Positions 1 through 11,670 of a stretch of DNA of 64,000 bases are shown in pieces (the first letter of the stretch is position 1; the number at the start of each line of letters is the position of its first letter). The DNA is from Candidatus Pantoea persica (GTDB lineage: Bacteria; Pseudomonadota; Gammaproteobacteria; Enterobacterales; Enterobacteriaceae). The position numbers and the translations under genes are program-made. The notes under the pieces are model-generated. The model made no database searches and had not been told where the DNA came from. It saw only the letters and a list, made by a program, of their open reading frames with translations. The stretch spans positions 62,001 through 126,000 of the forward strand of contig NZ_SMDS01000022.1 in assembly GCF_013753875.1 (NCBI RefSeq), written 5' to 3'.

Positions 1-392
1 GTAGGCCAGGCGTTCCTGGTTGAGCTGGTGATCACGGCGGTTCTGATGGCGGTGATCATGGCGCTGACTGACGACGGCAACGGCGTTCCGCGCGGCCCGC
101 TCACTCCGCTGCTGATCGGCCTGCTGGTGGCAGTGATCGGCGGCGCGATGGGCCCGCTGACCGGCTTCGCCCTGAACCCGGCGCGTGATTTCGGACCCAA
201 GCTATTCGCCTTCTTTGCAGGCTGGGGTAACGTTACCTTCACGGGCTGGTGCCGATTTTCGGCCCGTTAGTGGGAGCCTATCTGGGCGCCTTCAGCTACC
301 GCGCGCTGATTGGCCACCACCTGCCGGGTGCAGCACAGGCCAGTAGCAAAACAGAAAAACCGGTCGCACGCGCTGAGCAGCGTAAAGCATAA
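1..392 (+). pseudogene. glpF: Glycerol facilitator GlpF, 3' part, frameshifted
   Basis: This is the C-terminal half of the aquaglyceroporin that lets glycerol cross the inner membrane; the start lies before the window. The first frame keeps the DDGNGVPRGPL loop and the second half-helix motif NPARDFGPK, then runs WGNVTFTG and goes out of frame at about 250. In another frame the normal ending resumes (LVPIFGPLVGAYLGAFSYRALIG) and runs to TAA at 390-392. About 22 bases encoding the GRDIPYF-like segment of E. coli GlpF appear to be deleted, so the last transmembrane helix is lost. It lies 27 bp before glpK, as in the usual glpFKX operon. Identity is secure; loss of function is inferred from the frameshift. 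Confidence 0.9.
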
Positions 393-419
393 GTTTCACC
401 TTTTCATCGGGAATGCATT

Positions 420-1937
<1,518 letters not shown>

Positions 1938-2104
1938 TCTGCTTGCCTGCTAGCGGCGACGCCAGTACGGCCTTGCTGTTCACGCGCCCCGAACAACAGG
2001 TTGTGTGGGGCGCTGTGCTTTCACCCTCCTTTCACCTGCCGCCGCGAGCTTTTTTTTGCCCTTCCGCATTGTGCTACACTGCTTTATTTCATCAGGTGCA
2101 GGCC

Positions 2105-3107
2105 ATGAAACGAGAACTCGCCATAGAATTTTCCCGCGTCACGGAAGCGGCCACCTTAGCAGGCTATCGCTGGCTGGGTCGCGGCGACAAAAACAGCGCC
2201 GACAGCACCGCCGTCCACGCCATGTGACACGTCCTCAATACCATCGATATCGACGGCCAGATTGTGATTGGCGAAGGGGAAATCGATGAGGCGCCGATGC
2301 TCTATATCGGCGAAAAGGTCGGCAGCGGGCGCGGCGACGCGGTGGATCCGCTCGAGGGCATGCGCATGACGGCGATGGGTCAGGCCAATACGCTGGCGGG
2401 GTGCTAGCGGTAGGTGACAAAGGCAGCTTCCTGCACGCGCCTGATATGTATATGGAGAAGCTGATTGTCGGCCCGGCGGCGCGCGGCCATATCGATCTTG
2501 ACCTGCCGCTGGAGACGAACCTGCGCCAGATCTCCGCGGCGCTGAATAAGCCGCTGACGCAGCTTGACGGTCTCAATCCTTGCCAAACCGCGCCACGACG
2601 CCGTTATCGTGCAGCTGCAGCAGCTTGACGTGCGCGTCTTCGCCTTTCCTGACGGCGACGTGGCGGCCTCGATTCTGACCTGTATGCCCGACAGCGAAGT
2701 CGACGTGCTGTACGGCATCGGCGGCGCGCCGGAAGGCGTAGTGTCGGCAGAGGTGATCCGAGTGCTGGACAGCGACATGCAGGGCCGCCTGCTAGCGCGT
2801 CACGAGGTTAAAGGCGACAGCGAAGAGAATCGCCGCCGGCCAGCAGGAGCCGGCGCGCTGCGCCGAGATGGGCATCGAAGCGGGTGAGGTGCTGCCGCTG
2901 GAGCGTATGGTGCTCAACGACAACGTCATTTTCTTCGCCGCCACCGGCATCACCAGCGGCGATCTGCTGAAGGGCATTACGCGCCAAGGCAACGTCGCCA
3001 CCAGCGAGACCCTGCTGATCAGCGGCAAGTCGCGCACCATTCGCCGCATCCAGTCGATCCACTATCTCGATCGCAAGGACGCGGCGCTGCATCCCTTTAT
3101 CCTGTAA
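2105..3107 (+). pseudogene. glpX: Class II fructose-1,6-bisphosphatase GlpX, multiply disrupted
   Basis: The start MKRELAIEFSRVTEAATLAG and the end IHYLDRKDAALHPFIL match GlpX, the type II FBPase of the glp operon. The reading frame is destroyed. TGA replaces the Arg codon after the NAM-like motif (2225-2227), four codons of the IAVD region are missing near 2345, and frame changes occur near 2400 (extra bases), 2573 (extra T) and 2838 (two bases missing after ENRR). The homologous residues can be followed through all frames to TAA at 3105-3107. Its end overlaps the end of convergent emrD by 11 bp. With at least one nonsense and three frameshift lesions, function is almost certainly lost. Confidence 0.93.
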
Positions 3108-4280
3108 CCGTCCTGTTTTGCTCTTCCGGCTGCCGCGACAGCGGCAGCCAGCACAGCAGCATCACCAGCGCGGTAGCGAACATCAGCATGCCGAGGCTGA
3201 ACTGATCGCGCTGCGGCAGCAGCGCCGACGCCCAGGCGACCACGCCGGAGCCGAGATTCTGCAGGCCGCCGATCAGCGCGCCAGCGCTGCCCGCCAGCCA
3301 CGCGTAAGGCTCCATCGCGCCCGAGGTCGCTAGCGGAAACAGTATCCCCGCGCCGAAGAAAAACAGCGCGGCGGGCGCCCCAGCAGCGTCCAGATATTCA
3401 TAACGCCGAACCAGGCCGTGAGCCACATCAGCGCGCCCGCCAGCAGACAGCTGTTGACGCCTGTCCACATCAGGCTGTTCCATGAACGCTGCTCGCGGCC
3501 GGCGAACCACGCGCCGAAGAAGGCGGCGGGGATCGGCAGGATAAACAGAATGCTGACGGTAAACTCATCCAGCCCCGGCACGCCGCAGCTCGCCTCGAAT
3601 ACCGCAATGCCCGCCAGTGCGCCGATCAACAGCACGATAAAACGCATAAAGCTGGCGTCGCTCAGCAGGCGCTGATAGCGGCGGAAAAAAGGGGTGACGT
3701 CGCCGCCCTGCGGACGCGTCTCCGGCAGCCAGCGCGCCATCGCGCCGGTGACCGCAATGCAGAGCAGCAGCAGGAAGGCGAAACAGGCATGCCAGCCGAA
3801 CAGCTTCGTCAGCAGCGCGCCAATTACCGGAGCCCGCAGAGGGCTGACCAGCAGTCCCATATTGAGCAGGCTGTTGGCCTGGCGCAGCGCCACGCCCGCA
3901 TAGAGGTCGCGCGGCATGGTGCGCGCTATCACGCCCGCCACGCTGGTGCCTAAACCCTGCACCGCGCTGCCCAGCACCAGCACGTTTAGCGAGGGCGCCA
4001 GCATCGAGGTGACGGCGCCGATCATAAAGATCGACATTCCGGCGAGAATCACCGGGCAGCGACCCACGCTGTCGGAGAGCGGACCATAGATCAGCTGCGA
4101 TCCGCCATAGATCATCAGATAGGCCGCCATCACGCGCTGCAGCATGCCGTCATGCACGTTGAGCGCGTCCGCCATATCGGCCATCGCCGGCACGTAGATG
4201 GTCTGCACCATCTGCCCTACCGCCAGCATTAAAATCAACATCAGCAGCAGCGGCTGATTTGCCATCTTTTTCATCGACAT
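3097..4280 (-). pseudogene. emrD: Multidrug efflux MFS transporter EmrD, frameshifted
   Basis: This is a 12-helix major-facilitator drug/H+ antiporter of the inner membrane. The N-terminal MNQPLLLMLILMLAVGQ-like start, the loop GPLSDSVGR (MFS motif A), ARTMPRDLY and FILPIPAAFFGAWFAGR match EmrD. The frame holds for about 300 codons, then a one-base deletion near 3380, just after MNIWTLL, shifts it. The natural C-terminal part (LFFFGAGILFPLATSGAMEP...) continues in the next frame to the stop at 3097. A short in-frame gap also lies near the FEASCGVPG segment. The total length fits the normal 394 codons minus one base. It is divergent from fpr. Confidence 0.9.
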
Positions 4281-4563
4281 CTCGGTCTAGGAAACAGGGT
4301 TAACGCAGCAGCAAAATGGGCTGCGTCAGCATAATGGCGGGAAAAATATCAGGATTACGTGACAAATCGAGAGGCGGAGGCAAAGCCGTTACCGCCGCGG
4401 CGTCAAGTTTTCGTACCACCTTGTCAACGAGCGGCAACGCCGTGTTCAGTCGTGCGGTGCATTTGTCGATTAGAGCCTAAAAACCGGCGCGCGGGTGGAA
4501 AAACCGCGGCGCAGCCGCGATGATATCTCTGTGCCTGAAAAATCAATGACCAGGGGAAACGTT

Positions 4564-5310
4564 ATGGCTGAGTGGGTCAACGCGCAAGTAAAGGAAGTGA
4601 AGAACTGGACGGAGGCGCTGTTTAGCCTGCGGGTCCACGCGCCGATCGATCCTTTTACCGCCGGGCAGTTCGCCAAGCTGGCGCTAGAAGTTGACGGCGA
4701 ACGCGTGCAGCGCGCTTACTCCTATGTGAACGCGCCCAGCGATCCGCTGCTGGAGTTCTATCTGGTCACCGTGCCGGAAGGCAAGCTCAGCCCGTGTCTG
4801 CAGGCGCTGAAGCCGGGCGACAGCGTGATGGTGACCAAAGAGGCAGCCGGTTTTTTCATTCTGGATGAGATCCCGCCGTGCAATACCCTGTGGATGCTGG
4901 CCACCGGCACGGCTATCGGCCCCTATCTTTCGATTTTGCAGCAGGGCGAAGGGCTGGCTCGCTTCGAGCATATTGTGCTAGTGCACGCGGTGCGCTACGC
5001 CGCTGACCTGAGCTATCTGCCGCTGATGCAGTCGCTGCAGCAGATCTACAACGGCAAGCTGCGCATTCAAACGGTGGTCAGCCGGGAAAACGCCCCTGGC
5101 TCGCTGACCGGCCGTGTGCCGGTGCTGATTGAGAGCGGCGAGCTAGAGCGCACGGTAGGGCTGCCTATAGAGGCGGCATCAGTCCATATTATGCTGTGCG
5201 GCAATCCGCAGATGGTGCGCGATACGCAGCAGCTGCTGAAAGAGACGCGCGATATGCGCAAGCACCTGAAGCGCAAGCCGGGACATATCACCAGCGAACA
5301 TTACTGGTGA
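4564..5310 (+). CDS. fpr: Ferredoxin/flavodoxin-NADP+ reductase
   Basis: Fpr is a cytoplasmic FAD enzyme that moves electrons between NADPH and ferredoxin or flavodoxin. The 248-residue product equals E. coli Fpr in length. The FAD-binding signature R-A-Y-S is at residues 50-53, the nucleotide-binding stretch LATGTAIGPYLSIL follows, and MLCGNPQMVRDTQQLL near the C terminus is diagnostic. The last residue is the aromatic Trp that stacks on FAD (HYW). I chose the ATG at 4564 because it aligns with the family start and has AGGGGA about 6 bases upstream; an in-frame ATG 69 bp upstream would add an unmatched leader. The gene appears intact. Confidence 0.97.
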   Translation: MAEWVNAQVKEVKNWTEALFSLRVHAPIDPFTAGQFAKLALEVDGERVQRAYSYVNAPSDPLLEFYLVTVPEGKLSPCLQALKPGDSVMVTKEAAGFFILDEIPPCNTLWMLATGTAIGPYLSILQQGEGLARFEHIVLVHAVRYAADLSYLPLMQSLQQIYNGKLRIQTVVSRENAPGSLTGRVPVLIESGELERTVGLPIEAASVHIMLCGNPQMVRDTQQLLKETRDMRKHLKRKPGHITSEHYW

Positions 5311-5640
5311 GCCTTGCGCCAGAAGCGTAACGGTTGCGGGCACCGAAACGGTTGACGCCGCCGTTGCCGCGAAAGACGCCGAGATCGAGCAGCAGCCAGG
5401 CGACGATGACGCTAAATCCCCAGTAGCCGCGGCGGTTGCGATCGTGCAGACACTTCACCAGCACCGCACTGGCGAGCCACAGCAGGCAAACCACACCTAA
5501 CGCTGCGATCTGCGTATCCAGTAGACCGCTGCCCGCCAGCACAAACAACAGCGTAATTAAAATCAGCCAGATCGCCTGCCAGATCCAGAAGTCGCGCCGA
5601 GACGGGGCCGCGGAACGAAAAACAACCTTGCTATAGTGTA
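5288..5640 (-). pseudogene. yiiR: DUF805 membrane protein YiiR, internally deleted remnant
   Basis: Residues RRDFWIWQAIWLI, LLDTQIAALGVVCLLWLAS and KCLHDRNRRGYWGFSVIVAW match the DUF805 inner-membrane protein YiiR, which lies next to fpr in relatives. After VAWLL the sequence jumps straight to LDLGVFRGNGGVNRFG, so about 30 residues (a whole membrane segment) of the E. coli protein are missing in frame. The usual N terminus (about 14 residues before RRDFW) and its start codon cannot be found. The C terminus overlaps the 3' end of fpr. The function of the family is unknown. I call it a pseudogene because both the start and a helix are gone. Confidence 0.75.
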
Positions 5641-5740
5641 ATGTGCATTTCCAGAGAAAAATTTGCCCGTCGCGCTTTTGACTTTTGTCGTGAAAACCCG
5701 TTCTAATTTACAGCTGAGTTTACTGATCAGAGCCAACGAA

Positions 5741-6367
5741 ATGAAGAATTTGCCAAGCGCGCTGCTGCTGAGTCTTGCGCTGACGGCACCGGCAGTAGCC
5801 GCCGATCCTGCGCTGCGCGACCGTGCCGAATCCGTGCCTGCCGCCCCCTATTTGCTAGCGGGCGCGCCGACCTTTGATATGTCTATCGGCCAATTCCGCA
5901 AAAAGTATAACGCCGTCAACGCGAATCTGCCACTGATGGAGTATCGCGCCATCGACAGCAAAAACGATAAAAGCCGTCTGACGCGCGCGGCGAGCAAAAT
6001 CAGCGAAACGCTCTACGCTTCCACCGCGCTGGAACAGGGCACTGGCAAAGTGAAAACGCTCCAGCTGACCTGGCTGCCCGTTCCGGAGCCGGATCAGAAA
6101 GCGTCTCAGGAAAAAGCACTGGCCTATATGACGGCGCTGCTGCGTTTTTTCATCCCCGGTCTGTCGCCGGCGGAGGCGAGGCAGAAGCTGGAAGCGCTGC
6201 TCGCCGAAGGTAAAGGCACGCGCTACTTCGCCCGCACCGAAGGCGCGCTGCGCTTTGTGGTAGCGGACAACGGCGACAAGGGGCTGACCTTCGCTATCGA
6301 GCCGATAAAACTGACGCTGCCGCCCGCCGATCAGGGCGGCAAAAATGACGAAAAGCAAAGCCATTGA
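5741..6367 (+). CDS. yiiQ: DUF1454 periplasmic protein YiiQ
   Basis: This 208-residue exported protein matches E. coli YiiQ (199 residues), for example in APYLLAGAPTFDMSI, EYRAIDS, TRAASKISETLYASTALEQGT and ADNGDKGLTFA. The first 21 residues form a signal peptide (two positives, hydrophobic core, cleavage around AVAAD). The ATG at 5741 gives this signal peptide; an upstream in-frame ATG at 5663 would add a charged unmatched stretch. The role of the family is not established. It precedes tpiA by 83 bp, as in E. coli, and may be transcribed with it. No lesion is seen. Confidence 0.9.
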   Translation: MKNLPSALLLSLALTAPAVAADPALRDRAESVPAAPYLLAGAPTFDMSIGQFRKKYNAVNANLPLMEYRAIDSKNDKSRLTRAASKISETLYASTALEQGTGKVKTLQLTWLPVPEPDQKASQEKALAYMTALLRFFIPGLSPAEARQKLEALLAEGKGTRYFARTEGALRFVVADNGDKGLTFAIEPIKLTLPPADQGGKNDEKQSH

Positions 6368-6450
6368 CCTGAGAGATCTCTATACTGTCTGGCAGTCTAC
6401 GCTGCCTGCCGGCAGGGCAATTTAATGAATCGCGTATCGCGGAGGATAGA

Positions 6451-7218
6451 ATGCTACATCCATTGGTTATGGGTAACTGGAAACTGAATGGCAGCAAGCA
6501 GATGACGAGCGAACTGATCGACGGCCTGCGCAAAGCTCTCTCCGGCGTTGAGGGTTGCGGCGTGGCGATCGCGCCGCCAGCGCTCTACCTCGACCAGGCG
6601 AAGCACGCACTCTCCGGCAGCCATATCGCGCTGGGCGCGCAGAATGTCGACGTTAACCTCTCCGGCGCGTTCACCGGCGACACCTCCGCTGAGATGCTGA
6701 AAGATATCGGCGCGAAATACATCATCATCGGCCACTCTGAGCGTCGCACCTATCACAAAGAGAGCGACGAATTTACCGCGAAGAAATTCGCCGTGCTAAA
6801 AACGGCTGGCCTAGTGCCGGTACTCTGCATCGGCGAGACCGAAGCGGAAAACAAAGCGGGCAAAACGGAAGAAGTCTGCGCGCGTCAGCTCGATGCGGTG
6901 CTGGAAACGCAGGGCGCTGAGGCCTTCACCGACGCGGTCATCGCCTATGAGCCAATCTGGGCCATCGGCACCGGCAAATCGGCGACGCCTGCGCAAGCGC
7001 AGGCGGTGCACAAATTCATTCGCGATCACATTGCAAAGAAAGACGCTGCGGTCGCTGAGCAGGTCGTTATTCAGTATGGCGGCTCGGTGAACGACAAAAA
7101 CGCCGCTGAGCTCTTTACCCAGCCGGACATTGACGGCGCGCTGGTTGGCGGCGCCTCGCTGAAGGCAGACGCCTTCGCAGCGATAGTGAAAGCCGCGGCG
7201 GAAGCAAAACAGGCGTAA
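6451..7218 (+). CDS. tpiA: Triosephosphate isomerase
   Basis: TpiA interconverts dihydroxyacetone phosphate and glyceraldehyde 3-phosphate in glycolysis. The 255-residue TIM barrel has all catalytic residues: Lys11 in GNWKLNG, His95 in IIGHSERR and Glu167 in [11 protein letters not shown]. The phosphate-binding loop YGGSVNDKN and the C-terminal [12 protein letters not shown] are present. A strong ribosome-binding site (GGAGGA) sits 5 bases before the ATG. The gene is intact and matches the family along its full length. Confidence 0.98.
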   Translation: MLHPLVMGNWKLNGSKQMTSELIDGLRKALSGVEGCGVAIAPPALYLDQAKHALSGSHIALGAQNVDVNLSGAFTGDTSAEMLKDIGAKYIIIGHSERRTYHKESDEFTAKKFAVLKTAGLVPVLCIGETEAENKAGKTEEVCARQLDAVLETQGAEAFTDAVIAYEPIWAIGTGKSATPAQAQAVHKFIRDHIAKKDAAVAEQVVIQYGGSVNDKNAAELFTQPDIDGALVGGASLKADAFAAIVKAAAEAKQA

Positions 7219-7326
7219 CGTCCGCGTAAAGCCGGCGGCGGCCTACGGGCCGTGGCCGGTTAGCGCAAAGGCGTGATACGGGCCGCAGGCCCGCGAACAG
7301 CAGAGGCGGCGACAGAGCGGCCTTTT

Positions 7327-8055
7327 TTACGGCTGCAGAATGACGCAGTCGTGATCCTGCAGCTCTTCCGCCGAACCGCGGTTAAGCAGCAACCAGTTAC
7401 GCTCCAACGCCAGCAGCGCCAGCCCATATTTTCCCATTTCACTGCGTGCATGCGGGATCTCATCCGCCACGCGTATAAAAGCAGCTCTGCTGCGTCAGCT
7501 CCGGCAGCGTTAAGGCGCGAACCCAGTAGCGATGCTGTAACACCTTCTCCGCCTGCCAGCGGCTGGAGAGCTGCGGCTTCAGCTGATCCAGCGTGTGACA
7601 CACGTCGGGACGCAGGCAGGAGATATGAATATGCAGCTGGTTCTGGGTGCGGCCATATTCCGCGTTGATCGCCAGCGACAGCGTGCTGTCAATGATGGGA
7701 GCGCCGCGGCGCGCTGCCAGCTGCGCGCGCTCCTGCCAGGAAAAGGCGAAAAAGTTGGGCGTGGCGCGATCAAGCAGCGTCGGGCTTTCAATGCCGGTTA
7801 TTTTCGCCAGCGGGATAAGCAAATATTGCAGAGGCCCGTTGAGATCTTTCAGCAGCGCATGCCGTGTTGATTATCGACGCGCTGACAGGGCGCGGGCTGC
7901 CCCGTTTTACGCTGGTTCGGCCCGCACTTTTCGCTGACGATTTGCCACAGCGCGTCGCTGTTTTTATGAAGGCGAACAGCGGCGGTCACCAGTCCGCCAA
8001 TCAGAATTAACAGCAGCAGTACAATCAGGCCCAGCGCCCGGCGACGTCCCTGCAT
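7327..8055 (-). pseudogene. cdh: CDP-diacylglycerol diphosphatase Cdh, frameshifted
   Basis: Cdh is an inner-membrane-anchored pyrophosphatase that hydrolyses CDP-diacylglycerol. The N-terminal anchor (MQGRRRALGLIVLLLLILIGG) reads to DNQHG. One base is missing near 7860, and the domain resumes in another frame with LLKDLNGPLQYLLIP, the HIT-like motif QLHIHISCLRPDV and SSRW. A second shift near 7480 (after QQSCF) moves the last part ([20 protein letters not shown]... to [12 protein letters not shown]) into a third frame. All segments are in order and give the normal total length. The gene is next to tpiA, as in E. coli. It is clearly non-functional as a single polypeptide. Confidence 0.9.
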
Positions 8056-8117
8056 GGCAAGGTTCCTCTGTCATCTTTTGTCCGCATCCTCGCCTGGCTT
8101 CCGGCGAATGTCACGCA

Positions 8118-8147
8118 CAAAAAAACGGCCAGCGTGCGGGCTGGCCG
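8118..8147 (-). terminator. Rho-independent terminator after sbp
   Basis: On the minus strand an 8-bp perfect stem (CGGCCAGC paired with GCTGGCCG, at 8126-8133 and 8140-8147) with a 6-base loop is followed by a run of seven T. It lies 20 bp after the sbp stop codon and before the broken cdh. Confidence 0.9.
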
Positions 8148-8167
8148 AGATGACTGCGCTGGCGCGG

Positions 8168-9157
8168 TTACGGCTTCATCACCTGATCGTAAGTGCCGCC
8201 ATCCGCAAAGTGCGTTTTCTGCGCCTGCGTCCAACCGCCAAACTTATTGTCGATGGTGAACAGCTTCACCGGCGCGAAGGTGCTGGCAAATTTCTTCGCC
8301 ACTTCCGCATCGCGCGGACGATAGAAGTTCTGCCCCGCGATGGTCTGGCCCTCCGGCGAGTAGAGATACTTCAGGTAGGCTTCCGCCACCTTACGCGTGT
8401 CCTGCGCATCTACCACCTTATCCACAACGGAGACGGTCGGCTCAGCAAGGATCGATTCGCTCGGCGTCACGATATCGGACTTGTCTTTGCCCAGCTTATC
8501 GACCACCAGATAGGCTTCGTTTTCCCAGGCGATCAGCACGTCACCGATGCCGCGCTCCACGAAGGTATTGGTTGCGCCGCGCGCGCCGGAGTCCTGCACT
8601 TCGACGTTTTTAAACAGCGCCTTGACGTAGGCCTGCGCTTTCGCCTGGTCGCCGTTGTTTTGATCCAGCGCCCAGCCCCATGCGGCCAGATAGTTCCAGC
8701 GCGCGCCGCCGGAGGTTTTCGGATTTGGTGTGATCACTGAGACACCAGGCTTGATGAGATCGGGCCAGTCATAAATGTTTTTGGGATTGCCCTTGCGCAC
8801 CAGGAAGACGATGGTGGAAGTATAGGGTGTAGAGTTGTCTGGCAGACGCTTGAGCCAGTTTTTATCGATGCGGCCGCGCTCGGCAATGGCGTCGACATCC
8901 GACTGCAGCGCCAGCGTCACGACATCGGCGCGAATGCCGTTGATAACTGAAGTGGCCTGCTTGCCGGAGCCGCCGTGCGACTGGCGCACCACCACGTTGT
9001 CGCCGGTTTCCTGCTTATAGTGCGCCGCGAAAGCTTTGTTGTACTGCTCATACAGCTCGCGCGTAGGATCGTAAGAGACGTTCAACAGCTGATAATCTTT
9101 TGCCAGAACGCTGGCGGAAGCCAGCAGAAGGGTAAGTCCAATACTCCACTTGTTCAT
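8168..9157 (-). CDS. sbp: Sulfate-binding periplasmic protein
   Basis: Sbp binds sulfate or thiosulfate in the periplasm for the CysTWA ABC importer. The 329-residue protein equals E. coli Sbp in length. It has a signal peptide ending near SVLAKD, the family opening [18 protein letters not shown], the anion-site segments [10 protein letters not shown] and [19 protein letters not shown], and [17 protein letters not shown]. The start at 9157 is preferred to the ATG five codons upstream because it gives a clean signal peptide and has GGGAG about 9 bases ahead. It is transcribed alone, with a terminator on each side. Confidence 0.96.
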   Translation of the reverse strand: MNKWSIGLTLLLASASVLAKDYQLLNVSYDPTRELYEQYNKAFAAHYKQETGDNVVVRQSHGGSGKQATSVINGIRADVVTLALQSDVDAIAERGRIDKNWLKRLPDNSTPYTSTIVFLVRKGNPKNIYDWPDLIKPGVSVITPNPKTSGGARWNYLAAWGWALDQNNGDQAKAQAYVKALFKNVEVQDSGARGATNTFVERGIGDVLIAWENEAYLVVDKLGKDKSDIVTPSESILAEPTVSVVDKVVDAQDTRKVAEAYLKYLYSPEGQTIAGQNFYRPRDAEVAKKFASTFAPVKLFTIDNKFGGWTQAQKTHFADGGTYDQVMKP

Positions 9158-9266
9158 TATGCGCGCTCCCAATGTCGTTATGCCGGTAGGGTGACATAAA
9201 CCATTTTAGAGCTAAAAGAATTAAAAATAAGTAGTTATAACAGAGTGAAATAACAATAGCGAAAGC

Positions 9267-9293
9267 AAGGGCGCGCTCAAATAGCGCGCCCTT
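9267..9293 (-). terminator. Hairpin after pfkA, probable terminator
   Basis: An 11-bp perfect inverted repeat (AAGGGCGCGCT / AGCGCGCCCTT) with a 5-base loop lies 10 bp beyond the pfkA stop. The following minus-strand tract is only moderately T-rich (GCTTTCG), so its strength is uncertain. Confidence 0.65.
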
Positions 9294-9303
9294 TAGCTGT
9301 CGA

Positions 9304-10266
9304 TCAGTAGAGTTTTTTCGCAGTTTCCAGCCAGTCGCGTTTAAACGGACGCTTCATATTTTCAATGGCGTCGATGATGTCATGGTGCACCATCTTCTCG
9401 TTTTGGATACCGACGCAGCGACCGCCGTAGCCCTGCAGCAGCAGCTCAATCGCATAGGCGCCCATACGTGAGGCCAGGATGCGGTCGTAGGCGCAAGGCG
9501 CGCCGCCGCGCTGAATGTGACCAAGCACCGTGGCGCGCGTTTCGCGTTTGGTTTCCGCCTCGATATATTTCGCCAGATCGTCGATATCACAAATGTGCTC
9601 GGTAATCGCCACGATAGCGTGCTTTTTGCCTTTGGCGATGCCGGCTTTGATTTCCGACACCAGCTCTTCGCGGGTGTAGGGGATTTCCGGCAGCACGATA
9701 AATTCACAGCCGCCAGCGATTGTCGCCGCCAGCGTCAGATCGCCGCAGTAGCGCCCCATCACTTCGACAATGGAGATGCGCTGATGCGATGAGGAAGTAT
9801 CGCGCAGGCGGTCAATCGCTTCGACCACGGTTTCCAGCGCGGTAAAGTAGCCGATGGTGTAGTCGGTGCCCGCTACGTCGTTATCGATGGTGCCCGGCAG
9901 GCCGATGCAGGGGAACCCCATCTCCGTCAGGCGTTTTGCGCCCATATAGGAACCGTCGCCGCCAATGACCACCAGCGCGTCGATGCCGCGCTTTTTCATG
10001 TTTTTAATGGCGACCTGACGCGTCTCATCGTTGCGGAATTCCGGAAAGCGCGCCGAGCCGAGGAAGGTGCCGCCGCGGTTGATCATATCCGATACGCTGT
10101 AGCGGTCGAGATTGATCATGCGATCTTCATACAGACCCTGATAGCCGTCATAGATCCCAAAAACTTCCAGTCCTTCGCCCAGCGCTGACCGCACAACACC
10201 GCGAATGGCTGCGTTCATGCCTGGGGCGTCACCGCCGCTGGTCAATACACCAATTTTTTTGATCAT
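9304..10266 (-). CDS. pfkA: ATP-dependent 6-phosphofructokinase I
   Basis: PfkA phosphorylates fructose 6-phosphate, the committed step of glycolysis. The 320-residue product is the normal length. GGDAPG (residues 11-16) and IGGDGS bind ATP, TIDND (126-130) holds the catalytic Asp128, and [11 protein letters not shown] and [10 protein letters not shown] contribute to the sugar-phosphate site. The ATG at 10266 has AGAGGT 5 bases upstream and aligns with the family start; the 45 in-frame codons upstream have no counterpart. The gene is intact and monocistronic, between sbp and the broken fieF. Confidence 0.97.
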   Translation of the reverse strand: MIKKIGVLTSGGDAPGMNAAIRGVVRSALGEGLEVFGIYDGYQGLYEDRMINLDRYSVSDMINRGGTFLGSARFPEFRNDETRQVAIKNMKKRGIDALVVIGGDGSYMGAKRLTEMGFPCIGLPGTIDNDVAGTDYTIGYFTALETVVEAIDRLRDTSSSHQRISIVEVMGRYCGDLTLAATIAGGCEFIVLPEIPYTREELVSEIKAGIAKGKKHAIVAITEHICDIDDLAKYIEAETKRETRATVLGHIQRGGAPCAYDRILASRMGAYAIELLLQGYGGRCVGIQNEKMVHHDIIDAIENMKRPFKRDWLETAKKLY

Positions 10267-10472
10267 GACAACCTCTGGATTGTTAAAACGAAAAGTTAAT
10301 CCTGCCTGTCGTGTGCCACTAAGGGGGTAGACGTCATGCGCGACCCGTGATGGCAGATAGTATATCAAAGGCTTGCTGCTGAATTGATTCAGGTCAGACA
10401 AGTTTTCACTAAATTTTTTGCAGGAATGTTAGCGCTTAGTCATTTTAAATATATGAAAATGATTCATTCCGG

Positions 10473-11362
10473 TTAAAAGCCGGGCGAGTTTTGCTGCTCC
10501 AATGGCCCTACAGAGCAGGGATCCTGATGAATAATCACGTCCGAACAGGGAAAGCGCCCTTCCAGCGCTTTTTCGACCTGATCCGCCACGTGATGCGCCT
10601 GCACCAGCGGCAAATCGTCGTCCAGCTCCAGATGCAGCTGAATAAATTTCGTCGGGCCGGACTGGCAGGTGCGGAGATCGTGTACGCCCTCTATGCCGGG
10701 CCAGTTCAGGCGATGGCCAGAATGATCTGGCGCTCCTCGTCCAGCAGCGCGCGATCCAGAAGCGACTGGACCGCCTCATAGCCCATGCGCAGCGCACTGT
10801 ATAAGATAAAGGCGCCAATGCCTAAGGCAAACAGGGCGTCCGCCCGCCTGAAGCCGTAGCAGCTCAGCGCCAGCGCGATCAGGATAGCGCCGTTCATCAC
10901 CACGTCTGACTGATAGTGCAGCATATCGGCGTGAATCGCCTAGCTGCGGGTTTTTCGCATCACCCAGTGCTGAAAAGCCACCAGCAGCAGTGTCGAGCAG
11001 AGCGCTACCACGGTTACGATCACGCCTATCTGCCGGACGAGGCGATATGCTGGATGCCGGTAAGAAAGAGAAACAGCGCGGACGGAGCCGGAGATAAACA
11101 TGCCTTGCGCCAGCGCGGCGAGCGATTCCGCTTTATCTTGGCCGAAGGTGTGATCGGCGTCAGCGGGCTGTAGCGCATAGCTCACCCCCAGTAGATTGGT
11201 CAGCGAGGCGGCAATATCGACCAGCGAGTCCACAAGACCCGCCAGCAGGCTGACAGAGCCGGTGTACCACCAGGCAAAAATTTTTACGATAAGCAGGCTA
11301 GTCGCCAGCAGCGTCGCCGCCAATGCGGCGCATTTGACCAGACGAGCATAGTTGGCTTGCAT
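10473..11362 (-). pseudogene. fieF: Zinc/ferrous-iron efflux transporter FieF, disrupted
   Basis: FieF is a cation-diffusion-facilitator exporter of the inner membrane. The start [10 protein letters not shown], the metal-site helix [18 protein letters not shown] and [14 protein letters not shown] are in one frame. A double frame disturbance lies near 11070 (after MFISGS). A TAG at 10940-10942 precedes [12 protein letters not shown], where E. coli has Gln. The frame shifts again near 10705 after [10 protein letters not shown]. The natural end [17 protein letters not shown] is found at the far end in yet another frame. The total span (890 bp) is close to the 300-codon family length. The metal-binding Asp/His motifs remain readable, so decay is recent. 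Confidence 0.92.
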
Positions 11363-11488
11363 AGTGCGCTCCCTAAGCCAATGCCGACATGCATTCGAAA
11401 CAAAAAGATGGTTAAAGTTTAACATCCAGATTGTCGCTGCGCATGAACCTTGCGTCATCAACCGGGAAAGAGAGAAACAGGCGGGGAG

Positions 11489-11521
11489 AAAAAACACTCC
11501 CCGCCCTCAATGAGGACGGGG
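11489..11521 (-). terminator. Rho-independent terminator after the KGG gene
   Basis: On the minus strand a 10-bp stem with one imperfect pair (CCCCGTCCTC / GAGGGCGGGG) and a 3-base loop is followed by AGTG and six T. It lies about 50 bp beyond the stop of the small KGG-repeat gene. Confidence 0.85.
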
Positions 11522-11568
11522 TATAGTTTCCCCTCAGGGAAACGCACACTTACAGCTTAGCTCGACAA

Positions 11569-11670
11569 TCAGGATGAGCTGCGGCCACCGCCGTGGCTGT
11601 TCTGACCGCCTTTTTTGCTAGCTTCAGATGCTTTCTGCAGATTGTCTGAACCACCACGATGTTCTGCCAT
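11569..11670 (-). CDS. Short KGG-repeat stress-induced protein (33 residues)
   Basis: This tiny gene encodes MAEHRGGSDNLQKASEASKK followed by GGQNSHGGGRSSS. The opening AEHRGGS and the KGG motif belong to the con-10/YciG/YmdF family of small hydrophilic stress- and stationary-phase-induced proteins, which are usually 55-60 residues with two or three KGG repeats. Here only one repeat remains, so an in-frame internal deletion is likely. It has a good ribosome-binding site (GGAG, 6 bases before ATG) and its own strong terminator, so it still looks expressible. It may be a functional minimal form or an early relic. It is flanked by broken fieF and cpxP. Confidence 0.75.
   Translation of the reverse strand: MAEHRGGSDNLQKASEASKKGGQNSHGGGRSSS

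Noticed and set aside
5288..5548. YiiR as an intact small membrane protein
   Set aside because: The family start is missing and one membrane segment is deleted, so an 86-residue product from an internal ATG is unlikely to be functional.
7231..7260. GC-rich imperfect hairpin just after tpiA, resembling a REP element or terminator
   Set aside because: Ten of twelve positions could pair, but there is no T tract and no match to a REP consensus I can defend; high GC alone makes such hairpins common.
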